From assembly GCA_040224245.1 (NCBI GenBank), contig JBEGIR010000079.1, positions 1 to 34,011 on the forward strand: a stretch of 34,011 nucleotides of DNA, given 5' to 3'. Positions 8,263 to 15,136 of the stretch are shown piece by piece. The position numbers and the translations under genes are program-made. This stretch comes from Puniceicoccaceae bacterium (GTDB lineage: Bacteria; Verrucomicrobiota; Verrucomicrobiia; Opitutales; JAFGAQ01). The number at the start of each line of letters is the position of its first letter. Position 1 is the stretch's first letter. Below the pieces are notes generated by a model. It did no database searches, had not been told where the DNA came from, and saw only the letters and a list, made by a program, of their open reading frames with translations.

Positions 8263-10032
8263 CTATTGCACCAGCGTGGACTCCTCCCGAATGGCTGCAA
8301 GGTTGGGAGCATCCTCCGGAGCAAGATCAAAGAAACGCCGGTACAACGCAGCTGCATTTGCAGGATCGTTCTGAATACGGGCATAACTGCGCGCCAATGC
8401 CAGGACAAAATCGGGGTCGGACGGAAAGCGTTGATACGCCTTGAGCAATTCTTCATGAAACCGCTGCGCATCTCGACTGCGCTGCAGGATGCCCAGGTAA
8501 TTCAGCACAATCTTCTTGTTCTTCGGATTGATGCGCAGGGCTTCAAGCGCGGCACTCTCGGCGTTCAGATTCTGACCGAAGTCCACATACGCACGGGAGA
8601 GGATGAACCAGCCTGAAGGGTTTTCCGGACGCCGGTGAACCGAGTCCCACGCCATGCGGATCGCAGCAGCTGCGTTGCCTTCCGCAAGTGCCTGCTGTGC
8701 CTGTATCAGCAGCAGCTCAGCTTCGTTTTCAGGGGCTTCGTATGGTTCCAATTCGGTTTCCTGCAAGCTTGGTTGATGCTCAAGGCCTGCAACATCTTCC
8801 GCAGCATCTCCAGGTTCAAGGGGTTCGGAAACGTCACTCTCGGGTGTTCCATTCAAATCAACATCAACCGCATCCGGAGCATGCCCGGGTTCCCCAGGTG
8901 GCAAAGCCGCATCCGTTCGAGCGGATTCCACACCCAATGCGGCAAGCTCCGGCTCTGGCAATCCATTCTCTTGCTCAGCCTGCTCCGGTGTTTCATCCGC
9001 AACCTCTGGGGAGACGGGTTCCGTCGGCAGGGGTTCCTGCAAATCGGAGGAATCTTCGCTGTCTTCCGGAGCAACATGCGACACAGAGGATTCCTGCTCC
9101 TGCCCGTCGGTTTCCAGATCAGTTTCCGCCGGATTCTCTGCGTCATGCTCACGACCCTCTTCTCCGGACTCTTGCAAAGTCGACGCATGCTCTTCCGATT
9201 CCCCCTCTTGCACCGCTGCAGTTACCTCCACCGACGGCAGGGTGTCCTGTTGTCGAAGTTCCAGAATCTGCCTCACGGTTTCCTGTAGCTGCTGCACTTC
9301 CGCCGTTGCCAGCATGTCCGGAAAAGTCGACGCGATGCGTTTCAGAAACAGATCTGCCACATCCCAATCTGACTGCTCGACACTGGACTTTGCCAAATCC
9401 ACCAACACCTGTGACTGCACGGATGGCTGCTGCTCCGAAAGCGCCAACGCCTGATTCAGATAATAATCGGCTGACGCAAAATCCTTCAGCCTCAGGTAAA
9501 GGCTGCCCAATTTTTGAAAATCACTCGCCTGCTGCGCACCGGGTTCCGTCAGCAGGATACCCCGGGTCAACGCATCCGCAGCGCGTTCATCCGGTTGGAT
9601 CTGGTGCCGAATCCGCCCCAGTTCCAGCCAGGTTTCGCCATCCTCCGGAAACGATTCGAGGTAGCTGACCAGCCGCTGTGCTGCATCTTCCAGCCGCCCT
9701 GCCTGGATCTGCCCTTTCGCCGATGCCTTGAGCAAGTGGCGTTTGTCTGCAGCCAATCGTGCGGCCTTCTGGTAATAGTTTGAGGCGAGCAGGTAGTTTC
9801 CATGAACCTCGTAGGCAATCGCCAGGGCCTCAGCAATCTCAGGATGATCCGGATGAGCGTCCTGCAGGGATTCGAGACGATTGATTGCGGAACTCGAGTT
9901 TCCCTGCTGAGCCTCAACCACCGCTTCCTTGATGGCATGCTCAAGACGCCGTTCAGCATCGAGGCAACCCCCAAGCATCAGGGCGATGCCGACCATCAGG
10001 AACAACACGGGAATAGATGGGTACAATTTCAA
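8263..10032 (-). CDS. TPR-repeat lipoprotein with a long acidic linker
   Basis: The chosen start is TTG 10032, which gives MKLYPSIPV and then a hydrophobic run ending in the lipobox LGGC, a well-formed lipoprotein signal. The frame is open to an ATG at 10152, but those 40 extra residues would put a long non-hydrophobic extension ahead of the signal. The mature protein has two blocks of tetratricopeptide repeats. The first (about residues 30-240) contains AINRLESLQDAHPDHPEIAEAL, ASNYYQKAARLAADK and FASADYYLNQALALSEQQP. The second (about 455-585) contains AAIRMAWDSVHRRPENP and ALEALRINPKNKK. Between them about 190 residues are dominated by Glu, Asp, Pro, Ser and Ala with no predicted fold. TPR proteins of this type scaffold envelope complexes or bind peptides; no specific partner is evident. 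It lies upstream of dnaG in the same direction. Confidence 0.85.
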   Translation of the reverse strand: MKLYPSIPVLFLMVGIALMLGGCLDAERRLEHAIKEAVVEAQQGNSSSAINRLESLQDAHPDHPEIAEALAIAYEVHGNYLLASNYYQKAARLAADKRHLLKASAKGQIQAGRLEDAAQRLVSYLESFPEDGETWLELGRIRHQIQPDERAADALTRGILLTEPGAQQASDFQKLGSLYLRLKDFASADYYLNQALALSEQQPSVQSQVLVDLAKSSVEQSDWDVADLFLKRIASTFPDMLATAEVQQLQETVRQILELRQQDTLPSVEVTAAVQEGESEEHASTLQESGEEGREHDAENPAETDLETDGQEQESSVSHVAPEDSEDSSDLQEPLPTEPVSPEVADETPEQAEQENGLPEPELAALGVESARTDAALPPGEPGHAPDAVDVDLNGTPESDVSEPLEPGDAAEDVAGLEHQPSLQETELEPYEAPENEAELLLIQAQQALAEGNAAAAIRMAWDSVHRRPENPSGWFILSRAYVDFGQNLNAESAALEALRINPKNKKIVLNYLGILQRSRDAQRFHEELLKAYQRFPSDPDFVLALARSYARIQNDPANAAALYRRFFDLAPEDAPNLAAIREESTLVQ

Positions 10033-10271
10033 TCGCGGTGCATTCAAGGTCGCCAGGCTGAGTTGGTAGAAATGGGAAATGGATAGAAGAACGGGAGTTC
10101 CCTTAGGCACGACCCCCTTTCGGACTGGGCCATACCAATCCCAATCCATCAATTTTTCAAGCCAAAGATCAACGAGTCACATTCAACACGATGACTGAGC
10201 TTGCTGCTTTTTGCAACGCGCCCAGTTTGGGAATGCATGGATGCGACCGGGGCAGCCCCTATTGCGTCTTT

Positions 10272-11042
10272 CTACAGGCGAGGGATCGTGAGTCCGCCAT
10301 CCACCATGACGACCTGTCCCGTCGAAAACGGAAATTCCCGCTTCGCCAGCGCTGCCACCGCTTTGCCGATGTCCTCGGGATATCCCCAGCGGGGCTGCAC
10401 GCAGAGTCCATCCTGAATGAGCTTATCGTATTTTTCCGTGACGCCAGCGGTCATGTCCGTCTTGATCACGCCCGGGCGCACTTCGTATACGGGCAAATCA
10501 TACTGCCCCAATCGAGCGGCAAAGAGCTGGGAAACCATCGAAAGTCCAGCCTTGGCCATGCAGTATTCTCCGCGATTCACACTCACCACAGTGGATGAGA
10601 TTGAGGTGATGTTGATGATCATGCCCTCAAATTCCGCGTTGCGTTCCTTTGCCGCGATGAGCCGTTTGGCTGCGGTCTGCGACATGAAGAATCCACCCAA
10701 CAGATTGGTATCGATGACGTATTCCACACTCTCCGCAGTGGTTTCCAAAATATCCAGGCGCGTCTTGGGTGCGACTCCGGCGTTATTGACCAGCACGTTG
10801 AGCTGCGCATAGGCTGCATCAAAGCTCGACCAGATGCGCTCCCGCCCCTCAGGCGATCCGATATCGCCCGCACAATAGGCAACCTTGGCACCCAGCGCAC
10901 GCAGGCTATCGAGTGCCTCCGCAACCTGTTCTTCGGGTCGAACGCCGTTGATGGCGAGGTCAAATCCCGCCTCAGCCAGCTTTCTGGCGATGCCCAGTCC
11001 AATGCCCCGGGAACCTCCGGTGACCAATGCTACTTTTTTCAT
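10272..11042 (-). CDS. short-chain dehydrogenase/reductase (SDR), 3-ketoacyl-reductase type
   Basis: The 256-residue protein is a classical NAD(P)-dependent SDR. It shows the cofactor-binding TGGSRGIG (residues 8-15), the NNAG motif near 86, the structural Asn in DTNLLG, a Ser in the ITSISS stretch, and the catalytic Tyr-x3-Lys in EYCMAKAG. The C-terminus ends with the usual STGQVVMVDGGL. Automated pipelines often name such proteins 3-ketoacyl-ACP reductase. Here it closes a cluster with a regulator, a TIM-barrel isomerase and a Gfo/Idh dehydrogenase, so oxidation or reduction of a sugar or sugar acid is more likely than fatty acid synthesis. The start is ATG 11042 because GGAGG at 11051-11055 sits 8 bases upstream. 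An ATG at 11057 would put that ribosome site inside the gene. The preceding small reading frame ends inside this ribosome-binding region. Confidence 0.93.
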   Translation of the reverse strand: MKKVALVTGGSRGIGLGIARKLAEAGFDLAINGVRPEEQVAEALDSLRALGAKVAYCAGDIGSPEGRERIWSSFDAAYAQLNVLVNNAGVAPKTRLDILETTAESVEYVIDTNLLGGFFMSQTAAKRLIAAKERNAEFEGMIINITSISSTVVSVNRGEYCMAKAGLSMVSQLFAARLGQYDLPVYEVRPGVIKTDMTAGVTEKYDKLIQDGLCVQPRWGYPEDIGKAVAALAKREFPFSTGQVVMVDGGLTIPRL

Positions 11043-11046
11043 CAAT

Positions 11047-11388
11047 CTATCCTCCATGTTTGAATGCCTTGATCTGCGCCTGCAGATCCTTGAGTTGAAT
11101 CTGCGGTTTCACACTTCCTGCCCGCAAATCCAAAAAAAAATGAGGCTGATCCGGCGAATCCAAATCGGGCTGTGTTCGCCTCGATGATCCGCGCCACCCC
11201 CAATGTGCGCCTGGTTTTCGCCAGATCAACCTCCAGTGTGTATACCCCATAATATTCCGGATTGCTCTCCGTGAGAGAGGAAATCCGGAGCCTGAATCAT
11301 GACTCGGATACCGAATCAAAAGAAGCAAAGTGACAGGGATCACGGACGCAGCATAAACACAAAAACTCAGTGGTTTTGCCTTTATCAT
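11047..11388 (-). pseudogene. small secreted or membrane protein gene, apparently frameshifted twice
   Basis: One frame runs from ATG 11388 to TAG 11047 (113 residues) and begins with a signal-like hydrophobic segment (VYAASVIPVTLLLLI). Its middle (about 11140-11290) does not look coding. A second frame, open from about 11296, reads FRLRISSLTESNPEYYG, VYTLEVDLAKTRR and LGVARIIEANTARF, which does. Past a run of nine T on the coding strand (11132-11140), coding character returns to the first frame (VKPQIQLKDLQAQIKAF). Joining first-second-first frame gives one plausible exported protein of about 112 residues. The simplest reading is a gene with two compensating frameshifts, one at a homopolymer; a sequencing error or slippage at the T9 run is possible. 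It lies between the Gfo/Idh gene and the SDR gene on the same strand. Function unknown. Confidence 0.45.
11051..11055 (-). promoter_or_regulatory. Shine-Dalgarno sequence of the SDR gene
   Basis: GGAGG on the minus strand lies 8 bases before ATG 11042 and is one of few strong ribosome sites in the window. It overlaps the last codons of the preceding small frame (GGA GGA TAG), suggesting translational coupling. Confidence 0.75.
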
Positions 11389-11466
11389 GAATTTGCTTGT
11401 TCAAACCCCAATTTGGTTACAAACCCCGTTTGTCCGTGATCCCTGAAAGTCCCAATACCGCAATTC

Positions 11467-12624
11467 TCAGGCGAGTTTATCAAGATCGACCCAGGCCCGC
11501 TTCTGCCAGGACTCGATGCCCTTTTCCGCCAGCTGAACTCCCTTGGCACCTTCGAGCAGGGTCCAGGGGAAGGGAGTATCGAGCACCACGTGCTTGAGAA
11601 ACATCTCCCACTGCACCTTGAATGCGTTATCAAAAATCTCCTGTTCCGGAACTTCCGACCAGTCCGCATAAAAATCAATGGGCTGATCAATATCCGGATT
11701 CCACACTGGCTTCGGTGTATTGCTATAGTGCTGCAGGTGACACTTGCGCAGACCCGCTACCGCTGAGCCTTTTTCACCATCCACATGCAGGGTGAGCAGA
11801 TCATCCCGGCGCACACGCGTCGCCCAGGAGCAGTTGAAATTCACCACGATTTCACCGTCAGGTCCATCGATCTCAAACATCGCATACGCAGCATCATCTG
11901 CGGTGCAGGTGTAGGGTTTTCCCTCCTCATCGACGCGCTGTTTGATGTGGGTCGCACCCCGGCAGTTCACCGAGCGAACGGGTCCAAAAATATGATCGAG
12001 CACGTAGCGCCAGTGGCAGAGCATGTCAATGATCATGCCTCCCCCATCTTCCTTGCGGTAGTTCCAAGAGGGGCGCTGCGCCGGAACCGTGTCACCTTCA
12101 AACACCCAATACCCAAAATCTCCAGTGACCGCAAAAATGCGACCGAAAAACCCGTTCTGGATGGCACGCTGCAATTTCATCAGTCCCGGCAACCACAGCT
12201 TGTCCTGCACCACACCATTTTTAACGCCCTTCTCTTTGCAGAAATGATAGAGGTCGAGCGCGGTCTGGGTGTCGACCGCCGTCGGTTTTTCACAATACAC
12301 ATGCTTGCCCGCAGTTGCTGCAGCCTTGACCGCATCTGCCCGGCGCAATGTGCTCTGCGCATCAAAATAAATGGGGTAATTTGGATCGCTCATGACCGAA
12401 TCCAGATCAGTCGTCCACTTCTCCACACCCGCCTGCCTGGCCAATTTTTCCAGCTTCACCGGGTTGCGCCCCACAAGAATGGGATCGGGCATGATGAATT
12501 CGGTCGGGCTGACGCGAACACCGCCCTGCTTGATGATGGCGACAATGGAGCGCATCAGGTGCTGGTTGGTGCCCATGCGCCCGGTTACGCCGTTCATGAT
12601 GATGCCTACTTTGTGTACTTTCAT
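11467..12624 (-). CDS. Gfo/Idh/MocA family oxidoreductase
   Basis: The 385-residue protein has the N-terminal Rossmann domain of the family (KVGIIMNGVTGRMGTNQH, with an unusual insertion in the glycine loop). The signature CEKPTAVD near residue 120 contains the catalytic Lys of the EKP motif. The C-terminal half carries the substrate-binding alpha/beta domain (DGGGMIIDMLCHWRYVLDHIFG, with the conserved Asp and His). Such enzymes oxidise or reduce sugars, inositols and sugar derivatives with NAD(P). The start is ATG 12624, with AGGA about 9 bases upstream; nine further residues upstream are open but unlikely. It sits 69 bp after the isomerase gene in what looks like one transcription unit starting with the XRE-cupin regulator. 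The lack of a signal peptide places it in the cytoplasm, unlike the Tat-type family member at 17114. Substrate not determinable. Confidence 0.93.
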   Translation of the reverse strand: MKVHKVGIIMNGVTGRMGTNQHLMRSIVAIIKQGGVRVSPTEFIMPDPILVGRNPVKLEKLARQAGVEKWTTDLDSVMSDPNYPIYFDAQSTLRRADAVKAAATAGKHVYCEKPTAVDTQTALDLYHFCKEKGVKNGVVQDKLWLPGLMKLQRAIQNGFFGRIFAVTGDFGYWVFEGDTVPAQRPSWNYRKEDGGGMIIDMLCHWRYVLDHIFGPVRSVNCRGATHIKQRVDEEGKPYTCTADDAAYAMFEIDGPDGEIVVNFNCSWATRVRRDDLLTLHVDGEKGSAVAGLRKCHLQHYSNTPKPVWNPDIDQPIDFYADWSEVPEQEIFDNAFKVQWEMFLKHVVLDTPFPWTLLEGAKGVQLAEKGIESWQKRAWVDLDKLA

Positions 12625-12693
12625 AGTCTGAATTCCTGTCAATTGAAGCAATGTTGGTTGGTAAAATCCTCTTTTAGGGTCGATTCGCCTGAA

Positions 12694-13548
12694 TTAGCTA
12701 TGCTTCAGGTAGCCTTCGCGAATCCTGTCGAGATACTGTTGCTGATCCGCAGCCCACCAGTGTGATGAAAAGATCTCGACTTCATTGAAGCCTTTGAAGC
12801 CAGTGGCCTCCACCCAGGCTCTGATTTGGCGCACCGGGATGCAGCCCTCCCCCATGATTCCGCGATCCAGCAGCATGTCAGTGGTCGGGCATTTCCAGTC
12901 ACAAATGTGGAAGGCGAACAAGTTTCCACCACCGCCACAGCGGTAGATCTCCTGCTCCAGTCGGTCATCCATCCACAGGTGATACACATCCACCGCCACT
13001 CCGATGAAATCGTGGTTCAGCGATTCTGCCATGTCGTTCGCCTGCGCAAGCGTCGTCACCGCACTTCGGTCCCCCGCATACATGGGATGCAGCGGTTCGA
13101 TCGCCAGCTTTACGCCAGCGGCTTGCGCATGTTCCAGACAGGCCGCGATGCCATCGCGGATCTGTTTGCGCGCCTCTACCAGCGGGATGCCGGGCACCGC
13201 CCCCACCACCAGCACGATCAGCGGTGCACCGATGGCTGCTGCCTCATCGATAATGGCCTTGTTTTCATCAATCGCCTTTTGACGGTCTGCGAGTGTGTGC
13301 GCAGGGAAAAACCCTCCCCGACACAGGGAGACCACTTCGAGACCTGAGTCGTCGAGAATCTGCTTGCTCTCCGCTAGTGGACGTCCCTCCAATGCATTGC
13401 GCCACACCGTGATGCCGCCCGCTCCAATGCGGGAAAAGCCCTGACAGCACGCCTCAAGGCTCAAGGGTTTGGTGGTCTGCGTATGGATGCAAAGTCTGGA
13501 AGTATCGTGAATGGGTGTTGCGTTCATAGGTTTACAAAGGGTGTTCAT
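12694..13548 (-). CDS. sugar phosphate isomerase/epimerase (xylose isomerase-like TIM barrel)
   Basis: The 284-residue protein belongs to the AP-endonuclease-2/xylose-isomerase-like TIM-barrel superfamily, which includes IolE- and hydroxypyruvate-isomerase-type enzymes. Likely metal ligands appear in order: Glu in LAIEPLHPMY, Asp and His in AVDVYHLWMD, His in FAFHICDWK and Glu in FNEVEIFSS. The strand-helix periodicity (GLEVVSLCRGG, APLIVLVVGAVPG, VKLAIEPL, FIGVAVDVYH) fits a full barrel. The start is taken at ATG 13548; an ATG seven codons later (13527) is equally possible because neither has a clear ribosome site. It lies 27 bp downstream of the regulator gene and 69 bp before the Gfo/Idh gene. 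The pairing of isomerase and Gfo/Idh dehydrogenase is typical of polyol or uncommon-sugar degradation. Confidence 0.9.
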   Translation of the reverse strand: MNTLCKPMNATPIHDTSRLCIHTQTTKPLSLEACCQGFSRIGAGGITVWRNALEGRPLAESKQILDDSGLEVVSLCRGGFFPAHTLADRQKAIDENKAIIDEAAAIGAPLIVLVVGAVPGIPLVEARKQIRDGIAACLEHAQAAGVKLAIEPLHPMYAGDRSAVTTLAQANDMAESLNHDFIGVAVDVYHLWMDDRLEQEIYRCGGGGNLFAFHICDWKCPTTDMLLDRGIMGEGCIPVRQIRAWVEATGFKGFNEVEIFSSHWWAADQQQYLDRIREGYLKHS

Positions 13549-13575
13549 GTGGGGTCGACTTGACCGTTTGTCGGT

Positions 13576-14118
13576 TCAGAAGCGATTCTCCTTTCGCACG
13601 TGGGTGATGATGAGTTTTGCATCCTCCAGCGCCTCGTAAGTATGCTGCTGAATGGCGTCGAACTGCAGGCTCTCACCTGCAATCAGTGCGTGATTTTCAT
13701 GCGGCAGCACCAAACGGATACTGCCTTCAATGACCCAGCAGATTTCATATTCATCGTGGTGAATCTCGGGCTTGGAAATTTTGGCACCCTTGCGCGCGCT
13801 TCCGAAAAAAACGGATGCATTGGAGTAGCGGATGCGCCGCAGTTCAAACCCATCCGAAGCATAGGCATTTTCCCGCGTCACGTGAGCCAGGGGCGATTCC
13901 GCCATCGCAATGAGGTCGGTCGCCGTCATGCCAAAAACGCGGGCCAGTTTGAACAGGGTTTCGAGTTCTGCCGAACTCTGGTTTCGCTCAAGTTTGGAGA
14001 TCACTGCCGTCGAAACTCCGCTGCGCTCGCTCACCTGACCAATCGTCATGCCCTCCCGCTTGCGCAGCGTGCGCAAGATGGAAAAATCGTATTTTGGAAA
14101 ATCGCTGATCGGTGACAT
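13576..14118 (-). CDS. XRE-family regulator with C-terminal cupin domain
   Basis: The 180-residue protein joins an XRE-type helix-turn-helix to a cupin sensor. The DNA-binding part (about residues 14-70) reads LRTLRKREGMTIGQVSERSG, VSTAVISKLERNQSSAEL, TLFKLARVFGM. The cupin (about 105-170) has metal-site candidates in IHHDEYEICWVIEG and the late His in QQHTYEAL. Regulators of this build commonly sense a small metabolite and control an adjacent catabolic operon. It is the first gene of the minus-strand cluster and precedes the isomerase by 27 bp, so it probably regulates that cluster and itself. The start is ATG 14118; a TTG two codons upstream is open but less likely. The upstream 14119-14336 region separates it from a divergent gene and should contain the shared control region, though I see no clear operator. 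Confidence 0.93.
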   Translation of the reverse strand: MSPISDFPKYDFSILRTLRKREGMTIGQVSERSGVSTAVISKLERNQSSAELETLFKLARVFGMTATDLIAMAESPLAHVTRENAYASDGFELRRIRYSNASVFFGSARKGAKISKPEIHHDEYEICWVIEGSIRLVLPHENHALIAGESLQFDAIQQHTYEALEDAKLIITHVRKENRF

Positions 14119-14336
14119 GGGCAAATTCAGAACAGATTCTCTGTTTTCGATTACAATACAAACATGGCATTTTTTTATCCCTCAAGAACGAAATCCAAAA
14201 CTCCTACTGTCCGAATCAGAATTCATCCCTCAGCTGCTGCTCCTGTTCCCTGCACGCTCCCCATGCTGCATGCATCGCTCCGCTCACATTTGCTCGCCAC
14301 ACTCCAACCCGCGCGCTATGTCCCTCATCGCAAACC

Positions 14337-14483
14337 ATGATCAATTTCAGGACCTCCAGCCATGCCAAGCGCTTTTACCCCGCCACCCTTCTCCTGCTTA
14401 CCCTCTGCACCTGCACCCGCCCGAGCAACGTGCCGCTTGCACTACTGACCGACCTGAGTCCACTGACGGAGTCCCCGGAATGA
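14337..14483 (+). CDS. 48-residue candidate lipoprotein coupled to the PagL-like gene
   Basis: ATG 14337 opens a 48-codon frame. It encodes a basic start (SSHAKR), a hydrophobic run (YPATLLLLTLCTC) with a lipobox-like LTLC or LCTC, and a short tail of about 20 residues. Its TGA stop overlaps the ATG of the next gene in an ATGA arrangement (14480-14483), the same coupling seen in three other gene pairs of this window. It could be a real entericidin-like small lipoprotein or a leader whose translation feeds the next gene. No strong ribosome site precedes it. It is too short for family assignment, and confidence rests on the signal peptide and the overlap. Confidence 0.5.
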   Translation: MINFRTSSHAKRFYPATLLLLTLCTCTRPSNVPLALLTDLSPLTESPE

Positions 14484-15079
14484 GCAGGTTCCCGCAAAAA
14501 CCCAAAGTTTGCCGCTGTGCAGCAGTTTGCCTGCTCCTCTGCATGCTCCCGTTCACAGCCACAGCCCTGCCAGCACCCGACGCCTGGGTGCTCGGCGTCG
14601 GACAGAGTTTCAAAGGATGGGGTGATACCGAAACGCAACCGCTCACCATGGAATGGGGTGCACGATGGATAGTGCCCATCCGCACACAGGATCCCGCACG
14701 ATCCCGCATCGGCTTGCAGCGACACGAGTTCTGGCTTGAACCCGCCTGGGCTTTCATTGCAACTCCGACCTACGATTCCAACCGCATCGACAACTCCTGG
14801 CTGCGCCTGTCCTTCGTGGGTGCTTTTGCCTTTCCGCTCAATTCCCAAGACAGCCTGCTGGTGACTCTGGGTGGCGGCCCCACGCTGCTCTTCACCTCCA
14901 TCCCTGGCATGGGCAGCAGGCTCAATGGACACTACCAACTGGGCATCGGAGTTGAGCGACAGTGGGGCCGTGGCACCATCACCCTCGAACTGCGCTACCA
15001 CCACGTTTCCAATCTGGACCGCGCACAGCCCAACCTGCCATTGAATGGACTGCAATGCATGCTGGGATTCGGCTTCTAG
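14480..15079 (+). CDS. PagL-like lipid A 3-O-deacylase family protein (acyloxyacyl hydrolase)
   Basis: The 199-residue protein has a signal peptide (VCLLLCMLPFTATALPAP) and then alternating hydrophobic strands expected of a small outer-membrane beta-barrel. Near the C-terminus is ELRYHHVSNLDRAQPN, matching the His-x-Ser-Asn active-site stretch of PagL-type deacylases, where His and Ser are catalytic. It ends with LQCMLGFGF, the terminal aromatic strand of outer-membrane barrels. PagL removes the 3-O acyl chain of lipid A at the outer membrane. The third catalytic residue of Pseudomonas PagL (Glu) is not obvious at the expected spacing, where Asn is found, as in many family homologues. The start at ATG 14480 overlaps the preceding small lipoprotein stop; the frame is open upstream to 14048, but that part has no signal peptide. 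Family confident, activity less so. Confidence 0.8.
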   Translation: MSRFPQKPKVCRCAAVCLLLCMLPFTATALPAPDAWVLGVGQSFKGWGDTETQPLTMEWGARWIVPIRTQDPARSRIGLQRHEFWLEPAWAFIATPTYDSNRIDNSWLRLSFVGAFAFPLNSQDSLLVTLGGGPTLLFTSIPGMGSRLNGHYQLGIGVERQWGRGTITLELRYHHVSNLDRAQPNLPLNGLQCMLGFGF

Positions 15080-15105
15080 CGCAAAATCCACCCAATACTG
15101 CCAGA

Positions 15106-15130
15106 GGCGGGCAGGCACTTTGTGCCCGCC
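15106..15130. terminator. hairpin between convergent genes, possible bidirectional terminator
   Basis: A perfect 8-bp GC-rich stem (GGCGGGCA/TGCCCGCC) with a 9-base loop lies between the PagL-like gene (stop 15079) and the convergent HEAT-repeat gene (stop 15137). No clear T tract follows on either strand, so the role is inferred mainly from position. Confidence 0.45.
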
Positions 15131-15136
15131 AAAGTC

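Noticed and set aside
6462-8444. 660-codon open frame on the plus strand across dnaG
   Set aside because: It is antisense to a clearly recognisable dnaG and has no recognisable domain; high GC makes long antisense frames common.
8688-9668. 326-codon open frame antisense to the TPR lipoprotein
   Set aside because: Pro/Arg/His-rich composition typical of a shadow frame opposite a Glu/Ala-rich gene.
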